From Pseudomonadota bacterium (GTDB taxonomy: Bacteria > Pseudomonadota > Gammaproteobacteria > Pseudomonadales > Moraxellaceae), in NCBI GenBank assembly GCA_023393635.1, contig JAEWKT010000061.1, positions 62,001 to 126,000 of the forward strand: 64,000 bases of DNA. The letters are read 5' to 3'. Both the position numbers and the translations under genes were made by a program. Position 1 is the stretch's first letter. Each line of letters starts with the position of its first letter. Under the pieces are notes generated by a model, which was given only the letters and a program-made list of their open reading frames with translations, did not search any database and was not told where the DNA came from. Below are positions 57,498 through 64,000 of the stretch, in pieces.

Positions 57498-60400
57498 TTA
57501 GCCCTTCGTTAGAAGTAATAACTGATTAAATCTTTCCCAGTTTTCCAGACGATCTCGTTCTGGATATCGAGATAACAAAGTTTTTAAACATAACTCTGCC
57601 ATAATAAAATCCTGCTTTAGAATCGCAAGTTCAGAGATAATTTTCCAATACTCATAAGGATGCTCAACACTTGGTTTCACCATTGATTTATAAGCATTTT
57701 CTATATCGCCAAGCCTATAAAATGCCAGAACCAATGGATAAATTACCCTTTCTTTATTAGGTATTGTTTTTATTGTCTCAATAATTTCCTGCCATAAGTG
57801 TAAAGCCATTAAAGTATTAACGTAGACGAATCTTAATTCGTCTTGATGAGGGTGCAAGTTAATCCAATCAGGTAAATTCGAATGCAAATATGCCCAATCT
57901 TCTTGTTCAAGCAATGCTTGAGCAAACATCAGTATTGTTTTACTAAAGAAAAATGCATTTCCTTCCTGTAATTGCACTTCCTTTAGTAGAACAGCCACCT
58001 CACTTGTATTACATTTTAAAAAACGAGTTTTGGCTTTTTCAATAAAGTTTCTAGCAGCATAAGCCTGATCAACTTTCCATTTCTCACATGCTTCCTCTAT
58101 TAGAAACTGATGTCTATATGCACGTGAAAGTAGCAATTTAAGCTCGGTTTGGTACTGTTTATCTAATACTTCTCTACTAGATAAATCCAGACTAGCTTCA
58201 TCATTAAAAGTTTCTTTTTCCAGATACTCCGCCAAGCTACTCCAATTTCTTTCGGCTAATAATAATAAAGCTGAAATTAATATATTTAATGGTTTTGAAT
58301 GCTCTTCATCACTTATAAGACTTGCAAAATAGCGAGTTCTTTCTATGTCCTTGAGTTCTGCAGCGCACTGGATAGCAACAACTTTTTGCAATAGCGACAG
58401 TTCCCTAGTTAATTCAAGCTGCTTTAAAACTTCTTTCCATTTTCCTTGTGCAAAATATATTATCCACTGATACCCATAATAATTATTCGCTGTCAAAAAT
58501 TGCTCTAAATCTCTCCAACCCTGTAGTTTGACGAGTGATTCGATATACATATCTTTCGCAAAGCTTACCCCTTCTATTCCTTCCAACTCTATTAGTCTCT
58601 CACTTCTTGTTTTGACTAGAATCCAATCTCTGGAATTATAAGCATTCGCGATGAACTGTTTGAGTATAGAGATGTCAGTGCCTGCTTGCTCTGGTTGCTC
58701 TAATGATAAAATGGCCTGATAAACACGTTCACAATTTTTACCATCCCTAAAAGGAAAGGTTTCTTTCATACGAGTGATATAGGGATCACAAGCTTTCCCA
58801 TCGTTCTTTAATATATTTTCTAATGCTCTAAATGCCTTTTCCTCATCATATGCAATGGGGCCAAATCCGTCTTGACTATAATCAAAATAACCTTTTCTAT
58901 AAATATGACCAGTGCTAAAAATTTCCTCATAGTCAAATTGGTAATAAATGACCATTTTTTTTAGAAGCCCCATCTCAAAGGCGACCGAAGAATAATCGGT
59001 TATCATTATTTTTGAGGTATTAAGTAAGGTTTGGATACTAACAGTCTGATTATCAACTCTCACAGTACTGATATATTCTGGTACTAAGAATTCATTTAAA
59101 TAGGGCGCAATATTAGGATGAGGAGCAAAAATTATTTTATATCCAAACTCTTCAGACAGCCTCCTTAAATTTGGATTATGAATAAATTTAAACCAAGCTT
59201 GAGCATATGTTGACTGCATAAATGCTTCATTATAACTTCTACTATTCGTATGTGCGGATGTTTTACCTACTATATTAACTCTCCATGTTGGCATAATTAA
59301 TATAGACTTGTTATCAGGTTTATCATTCGCAATTAAAGCATCATGACGGGGTAAGCCAGTTAAAACGACTTCCTTCTTAGTTAATTTATATGATGTATTA
59401 TCCCTAACAATAGAGTCATATTCAGATTGGGTAGAAGTAATAAATTTGCTTATATTATTTTTGGTATTAATCCATAGAGATAAGTCATGTGGTATTATGC
59501 CATGCTGTAAAAAAACAAATTTCTTGTCTAATTCATATTCATCATTGAAATAACTATAAATGTAATTATCAAGCTGACTACTAATAACAATAGAGCAAGC
59601 CCTTAATTTGCTTTCAAAATCTTGACTTGCATATTTAATTAAATTGAAGCCTTCCTCTGATAAGCGATTCCAGTCAATAGAATCTTCTCTCAATGCAAAA
59701 TAGCATCTCTGTTCTGGATAGAATTTTCTAATAAACCGATACAGATGCTCTGCATTATCATCTGCCCTAAAATCTCGATCCATTAAAACCCAAGATCCAT
59801 CAGCACTGTATTTTCTAGACTTTGGAAATTGATTTATAATATTTTCAATAGAAATCCCCCCTTTATACTCTTTACCTTTTAATGCTAAAGTTACTTTATT
59901 TCCATCTAAATAAAATTGAAACTTTTGTTCTTCGTTATTATATGGCAACCACACCCTTCTCTCTGATACAAACTTTTTACCCACAAATTCATGAGCAATA
60001 GTTTTCTCATAAGTAGGAATTATATCAATACCATCTAATTGGAAACTTTCACACAAGTCATCAAAATAAGTAAAGTAATTAATAAGAACTTGTTTCTTAA
60101 CTCTATCTACACTCTCGATATATGCAAATAAAGTATAAGGCTTAGCATTCTTAAATAGTCCAAAAAGCGCAACCTTATGGAAATACCAAGTTCTAATTAA
60201 ATAAAACTTCCAAATTGTATCTGTATCTATATAACTAAAAATATCACTAATCAACTCAAAAAACTTTTCTTTCTGTGATTCTGACAGAAAATTAATTTTC
60301 GCATTGTCATTTAACAGATATTTCACATACCATATCACATCATATAAAGTAGTTCTTTGAATATCTAAAGGTACAATTCCTTTTCTTGAATGGTACTTTT

Positions 60401-61295
60401 TCAGCATAGCTAAATGCCCATGCTCTAGTACATTTAAATATTTTTCTGGCTTTTGCCACGAATTATTTAACGTTGAACTATTATCTGCTCTTTTCCTATA
60501 AAAATATATAGAATTGCTATTAAAAGAAACCTTACCCCTCTGACACTCTAATAGATAATCGGCAATAAATTTTCCATCTTCAAAGTTCGGCTTGACATTC
60601 TCATCAAAACCAATCTTATAATCTCTTATTACATCATATTTGAATATACTACTTGCAGCTGAGACATTAAAATTTCCCTCTAGATTATCTATATCAAAAA
60701 CCTTTTTTACCCCATGAAATCTATAGCGTAAGGGATGAGTATCATTGATACTCTTTGTATCTTCCATATAGAAGTGCATATTTGCGACAATAATTTTTAA
60801 ATCATCAAAACTTAGTATATTTTTATCTATTTCTTCAAAAAATATAGTATTGAGATAATCATCAGGATCAATAAAGGTGACCCAATCGGTTTTAACATAC
60901 TCTAAGCCTAGGTTTCTGGCAGATGACTGTCCACCATTAGTTTTATATATATATTGTATGTTTTTTGGATATTTTTTTTGCCATTTCTTAATAATCTTCG
61001 CAGAGCAATCAGTAGAGCCATCATCAATACAAATAATATATATATGCTTTTTAAAATCCAAACTTTGTTTTACAATGCTTTCAAAGTATTCATCTAAATA
61101 CTTTTCTACATTATAAACTGCTGAAACAATTGTGAATTTATTTTCGCCCTTATATTTCATCGGAACATATTTTTTGATCTGATTGGAACGCTTAAATACC
61201 ATATCTCTTAAAAATAGCTCTGGATCTCTTCTTAATTTATTATACTTACGCTCAAGTCCAAGCAGCTTAATGCCGTGTTCAAAATCAATTTTCAT
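57498..61295 (-). CDS. multidomain capsule polymerase: GT2 plus TagF-like glycerophosphotransferase with helical C-terminus
   Basis: 1265 residues, AT-rich. Domain order: a GT2 family transferase (about 50-300; VSAVYNVEKYL, IDDGSTD at about 93, DPDDYL at about 144), then a CDP-glycerol glycerophosphotransferase (TagF) domain (about 525-870; FLQHGIIPHD near 597, GLPRHDAL, MPTWR, ITDYSSVAFE near 765), then a helical/TPR-like C-terminus (about 885-1265). This matches multi-domain polymerases that make teichoic-acid-like capsules in Actinobacillus. It probably links glycerol-phosphate and hexose units; the exact sugar is unknown. Confidence 0.85.
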   Translation of the reverse strand: MKIDFEHGIKLLGLERKYNKLRRDPELFLRDMVFKRSNQIKKYVPMKYKGENKFTIVSAVYNVEKYLDEYFESIVKQSLDFKKHIYIICIDDGSTDCSAKIIKKWQKKYPKNIQYIYKTNGGQSSARNLGLEYVKTDWVTFIDPDDYLNTIFFEEIDKNILSFDDLKIIVANMHFYMEDTKSINDTHPLRYRFHGVKKVFDIDNLEGNFNVSAASSIFKYDVIRDYKIGFDENVKPNFEDGKFIADYLLECQRGKVSFNSNSIYFYRKRADNSSTLNNSWQKPEKYLNVLEHGHLAMLKKYHSRKGIVPLDIQRTTLYDVIWYVKYLLNDNAKINFLSESQKEKFFELISDIFSYIDTDTIWKFYLIRTWYFHKVALFGLFKNAKPYTLFAYIESVDRVKKQVLINYFTYFDDLCESFQLDGIDIIPTYEKTIAHEFVGKKFVSERRVWLPYNNEEQKFQFYLDGNKVTLALKGKEYKGGISIENIINQFPKSRKYSADGSWVLMDRDFRADDNAEHLYRFIRKFYPEQRCYFALREDSIDWNRLSEEGFNLIKYASQDFESKLRACSIVISSQLDNYIYSYFNDEYELDKKFVFLQHGIIPHDLSLWINTKNNISKFITSTQSEYDSIVRDNTSYKLTKKEVVLTGLPRHDALIANDKPDNKSILIMPTWRVNIVGKTSAHTNSRSYNEAFMQSTYAQAWFKFIHNPNLRRLSEEFGYKIIFAPHPNIAPYLNEFLVPEYISTVRVDNQTVSIQTLLNTSKIMITDYSSVAFEMGLLKKMVIYYQFDYEEIFSTGHIYRKGYFDYSQDGFGPIAYDEEKAFRALENILKNDGKACDPYITRMKETFPFRDGKNCERVYQAILSLEQPEQAGTDISILKQFIANAYNSRDWILVKTRSERLIELEGIEGVSFAKDMYIESLVKLQGWRDLEQFLTANNYYGYQWIIYFAQGKWKEVLKQLELTRELSLLQKVVAIQCAAELKDIERTRYFASLISDEEHSKPLNILISALLLLAERNWSSLAEYLEKETFNDEASLDLSSREVLDKQYQTELKLLLSRAYRHQFLIEEACEKWKVDQAYAARNFIEKAKTRFLKCNTSEVAVLLKEVQLQEGNAFFFSKTILMFAQALLEQEDWAYLHSNLPDWINLHPHQDELRFVYVNTLMALHLWQEIIETIKTIPNKERVIYPLVLAFYRLGDIENAYKSMVKPSVEHPYEYWKIISELAILKQDFIMAELCLKTLLSRYPERDRLENWERFNQLLLLTKG

Positions 61296-61312
61296 AATTC
61301 ACACCTAACCTA

Positions 61313-62416
61313 TTAATCATCAAAATAATATTTTTGCAACATTGACTCTAGCTGCTCACGGTAACCAACCATCTGTTGATCACTACTGAAATCATTTGCG
61401 CAAAAAGAATGTGGTGCTCTATCTTGATCCTTTGCTAACAGTAGTTTTCTATATTGAAGCATTGCGTGAGCAGAACGCACATTAAAGTAGTAACAGATTT
61501 CTGGCGTAATCACAGATTCCTTTGATAAATACATATACCAAGGAACAAAAAAAGTTGCCAAATTCAGATCATTATTTGCCCTGAATTTATTCATTAGGAA
61601 ACTTTCTATCTCTGCCGCATACTCTTGCCAAACTTTTACGAAAAAGCTTTTTTTTAATGAAACATAAGTATGTACTAAAGGAGAGTCTACTAACCGAGAG
61701 AATTTTTTCTGCAAAAGCTGCTGCACGTTTAATGAGGCCGCTAATGTAGGAGTTTTTACACCTTTATAGGTCATTAAAGCCAAACTTTTGTTTGAAACAA
61801 ATATTGAAGCTAACCCATTGGAGCGGAAGAAGTGTTCTTTTTTGTGCTCTCTTGCCACAAAAACATCATCATTAAAATAAATAAAATTTTCACTTAGTCC
61901 TTTTATTTTATATAAATGTGCTTCAATGACATGAGAGTTAAAAGTTGGTAGAAATACATCTGGAATAATATCTTTATGATCTATAACTTCTACTCTATCA
62001 GAAGGACTCAGCCATTCTGGCACCTGCTCATCAGTTACAATAAAAATCTTTCTAACCCACGGTAGATATTTTTGCACACTCAGCAATGAATAATATAATT
62101 CGTTGTGATTTTCAAAGCGTGCTTTATCTTTTGCATGTAATCCAATAAAGTCATAGGTATTATTTTTATATTTATTATATTTTTCCTGCCAAATTTTATC
62201 TTGATTATCTACCCAAGTAAACACAACATCTACTGGTTCACTATTGGGGGAGCCATTTTTCTGATCAAGAGAAATTAAATATTCATGATTGCGAATCACC
62301 GCATACTCATCTTGCTCCGAATATGCTTGCTCCGTATTCATGACTGGATATCTTTTGATAAAAAAATCGCGCATAAAGAAGCCTGGGCTCTTTATTAACT
62401 TGCTTAATTTACTCAT
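61313..62416 (-). CDS. Stealth family phosphotransferase
   Basis: 367 residues. CR1 VDVVFTWVDNQDKIW (about 63-78), CR2 NHNELYYSLLSVQKYLPWVRKIFIVTD and ENFIYFNDDVFV, and CR3-like blocks are present. Stealth proteins transfer hexose-1-phosphate and form phosphodiester links in capsules (e.g. N. meningitidis SacB, XcbA). It is 17 bp upstream of the polymerase gene, so the two probably build the same phosphodiester polymer. Confidence 0.88.
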   Translation of the reverse strand: MSKLSKLIKSPGFFMRDFFIKRYPVMNTEQAYSEQDEYAVIRNHEYLISLDQKNGSPNSEPVDVVFTWVDNQDKIWQEKYNKYKNNTYDFIGLHAKDKARFENHNELYYSLLSVQKYLPWVRKIFIVTDEQVPEWLSPSDRVEVIDHKDIIPDVFLPTFNSHVIEAHLYKIKGLSENFIYFNDDVFVAREHKKEHFFRSNGLASIFVSNKSLALMTYKGVKTPTLAASLNVQQLLQKKFSRLVDSPLVHTYVSLKKSFFVKVWQEYAAEIESFLMNKFRANNDLNLATFFVPWYMYLSKESVITPEICYYFNVRSAHAMLQYRKLLLAKDQDRAPHSFCANDFSSDQQMVGYREQLESMLQKYYFDD

Positions 62417-62454
62417 AACCTCACAGACAACTTAATCTATAAACTATTTAAATT

Positions 62455-64000
62455 CTACAAATCCAAAACTACTTTAGCCGCAATCGCTAATTGATATAAA
62501 ATCTGGGTTAAACCACGGCCAATTTCTACATTTTTAGTAGAAACTTTTGGCAACACCATAATCTCATCACCTTGCTTTACCGCATAATTAGATTTCACTA
62601 GTTCAGATTCACCATTTTGATGAATCACAATAATTTTGGATTTATTGGATTTTTGTGTATAACCGCCTACCTGCTCAATATAGTCTTTAGCCTTTAGCTG
62701 AGGTGACCAAGCAACAGCATTTGGAAACATTACTTCCCCATGAATCAAGGTAATAGAGCTTCTTTCTGGAATATTTATAATATCGCCTTGCTCTAAAATA
62801 ATACTATCGAGGTTGTTTTTATTTAAAATAACTTGCCCTTTAGGCTGTACCTGCCGCGCTTTAGCCACAAACTGCTTAATCAGCTCAGCATCTTTTAGGC
62901 GCAACTCTGCTTCTTCACGGGTTGCTGATCGAACTGATAACGTAGACTCTTCTAGTTTGTCTAAAGAAACATTGAGCATTTCCTTTTGGCGCTCAGCCAC
63001 GGACGGCCGAAATAATTGGATTGCATCCAATTGCGATAGTGCATTAGGCTGGATTTGTTGCAGTATTTGCTTTAGGGTCGCGCCATAAGGTAACACAACG
63101 GCATGCGCACCATTATGTGCTCCTTCTACCCGTACTTGGATGGTTCCTGCATAACGATCAGCTGTTACAGTCACTACATCGCCATCCTGCAATAGAACAT
63201 TTTGAGCTTGCGCAAGGGTATAATATTCGCTTTTAAATTCAGTACCCTGACGGCGCATAATACTAATATTGGTTGCCCCTGGTTTTAAACGTGCCACAGA
63301 TAACGCTTTTGCCACGGTCAACTCAGGTACATCAAACTCAAAATCATAACTATTATAAACTTCACCACTAATAGAAAACGTGTGTTTACGTGGTGCAACC
63401 ACAATCACATCGCCATCCCTAAAAGCAAATGGTTTAATTTGACCAGCCAGTAAAAAATCATACAAATTAACATACTGTACTAATGTACCACCGCGCAAAA
63501 TTTGTACATCAACATAGCTTCCGCGCTCTGCATCAACACCACCTGCGCGATCAAGATAAGCCAATACAGAATCTGAAGATACGCCGCCATATGAACCAGG
63601 CTGCGTGACAGACCCTGTTACCAATACTTTAACGGGCTGAGCTTGTTCTAATGCAGCATACACACCAACATTAGAGACATAAACGCGACGTACTGCTTGC
63701 TGAACAACATTTTGTAACTGGCCATTATTAATGCCAGCGACTTTTAATGGACCCACATTGGGAATAAAAATATTACCCTGAGGATCAACAGTTAATGTAC
63801 CAGCAAATTGATAAGCGCCCCACAAGCGCAACTGAATATTATCGCCTGGATTAATTGCGTAACTTGAGTTAAATATACTTCCAGAACTACTGGCAAATGC
63901 GCCTTTAAAAAGCTGGGCGCCAAACATACGACTGGTACTTTGGTTATACGCTTGGCCACTATTACCCAAGTTAATTACTGAATTGGTAGGCAGCATAGCC
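62455..64000 (-). CDS. kpsD: capsule export protein KpsD/Wza family (partial, N-terminus beyond window)
   Basis: At least 513 residues; the frame remains open to the right edge of the window. A polysaccharide-export domain is visible (NPGDNIQLRLWGAYQFAGTLTVDPQGNIFIPNVGPLKVAG), followed by SLBB-like repeats (VLVTGSVTQPGSYGG, FSISGEVYNS, DVVTVTADRYAGTIQVRVEGA, ITLIHGEVMFPNAV). It would form the outer-membrane/periplasmic channel for the ABC-transported polymer. The signal peptide lies outside the window. Confidence 0.88.
   Translation of the reverse strand, partial: AMLPTNSVINLGNSGQAYNQSTSRMFGAQLFKGAFASSSGSIFNSSYAINPGDNIQLRLWGAYQFAGTLTVDPQGNIFIPNVGPLKVAGINNGQLQNVVQQAVRRVYVSNVGVYAALEQAQPVKVLVTGSVTQPGSYGGVSSDSVLAYLDRAGGVDAERGSYVDVQILRGGTLVQYVNLYDFLLAGQIKPFAFRDGDVIVVAPRKHTFSISGEVYNSYDFEFDVPELTVAKALSVARLKPGATNISIMRRQGTEFKSEYYTLAQAQNVLLQDGDVVTVTADRYAGTIQVRVEGAHNGAHAVVLPYGATLKQILQQIQPNALSQLDAIQLFRPSVAERQKEMLNVSLDKLEESTLSVRSATREEAELRLKDAELIKQFVAKARQVQPKGQVILNKNNLDSIILEQGDIINIPERSSITLIHGEVMFPNAVAWSPQLKAKDYIEQVGGYTQKSNKSKIIVIHQNGESELVKSNYAVKQGDEIMVLPKVSTKNVEIGRGLTQILYQLAIAAKVVLDL

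Noticed and set aside
1..64000. CRISPR arrays, rRNA and tRNA genes
   Set aside because: I looked for regularly spaced repeats, cloverleaf structures and rRNA motifs. None was found by eye; a tRNAscan or CRISPR search would be decisive.

Overview
The window looks like chromosome of a low-GC gammaproteobacterium, most probably Moraxellaceae (Acinetobacter- or Alkanindiges-like). I base this on protein character and gene order: lepA-lepB-DUF4845-rnc-era-recO-pdxJ, an NF038104-type lipoprotein, miaE, and glnA near a DUF4124 gene and ubiC-ubiA. No search was run, so the genus is an inference.

Layout. (1) 0-10.8 kb is core: a partial GH3-family gene with a GNAT-like partner, clpB, rnk, glyA, a lipoprotein lipase gene broken by an in-frame TAG, a disordered small protein, ubiA-ubiC and a DUF4124 protein. 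(2) 10.9-20.6 kb is metal resistance: a membrane DUF305 protein, copC-copD and a small His-rich protein, a CusS/CusR-type two-component system divergent from copA-copB, and a DmeF-type CDF exporter divergent from an RcnR/DmeR-type repressor. CusR-box-like palindromes lie before copC and copA, and an RcnR-type operator lies between dmeF and dmeR. (3) 20.9-32.4 kb is an integrative island on the minus strand: a Gp3-like directionality-factor candidate, a YqaJ exonuclease, a DUF932 protein, a zinc-ribbon protein, an inovirus-Gp2-like Rep candidate, an AlpA regulator, an unrecognised 779-aa protein with a TTG start, a frameshifted integrase, a remnant of another integrase, and one intact P4-type integrase next to the 3' end of glnA. 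(4) 32.4-43.5 kb is core: glnA with a sigma-54 promoter, a DksA-like protein, trpGDC, an Smr protein, folE, a GNAT protein, DUF817, hemE and an L,D-transpeptidase. (5) 43.5-46.2 kb holds an mcrBC type IV restriction pair whose McrB lacks an N-terminal reader domain. (6) 46.2-54 kb is miaE followed by the lepA-to-pdxJ translation and membrane cluster and a thioesterase. (7) 54-64 kb is an ABC-transporter-dependent capsule locus: KpsS, KpsC, a 1265-aa GT2/TagF-like polymerase with a helical C-terminus, a Stealth phosphotransferase and a partial KpsD.

How it fits together. DUF4124, ubiC and ubiA probably once followed glnA directly, so the roughly 21.6 kb holding both the metal genes and the island may be one acquired or layered insertion downstream of glnA. 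The capsule genes imply a phosphodiester-linked (teichoic-acid-like) polymer carried on a poly-Kdo lipid. The least explained parts are the 779-aa island protein, the terminator-in-leader arrangement shared by three island genes, and small ORFs in the 10.9-11.2 kb gap. I saw no CRISPR array, rRNA or tRNA.
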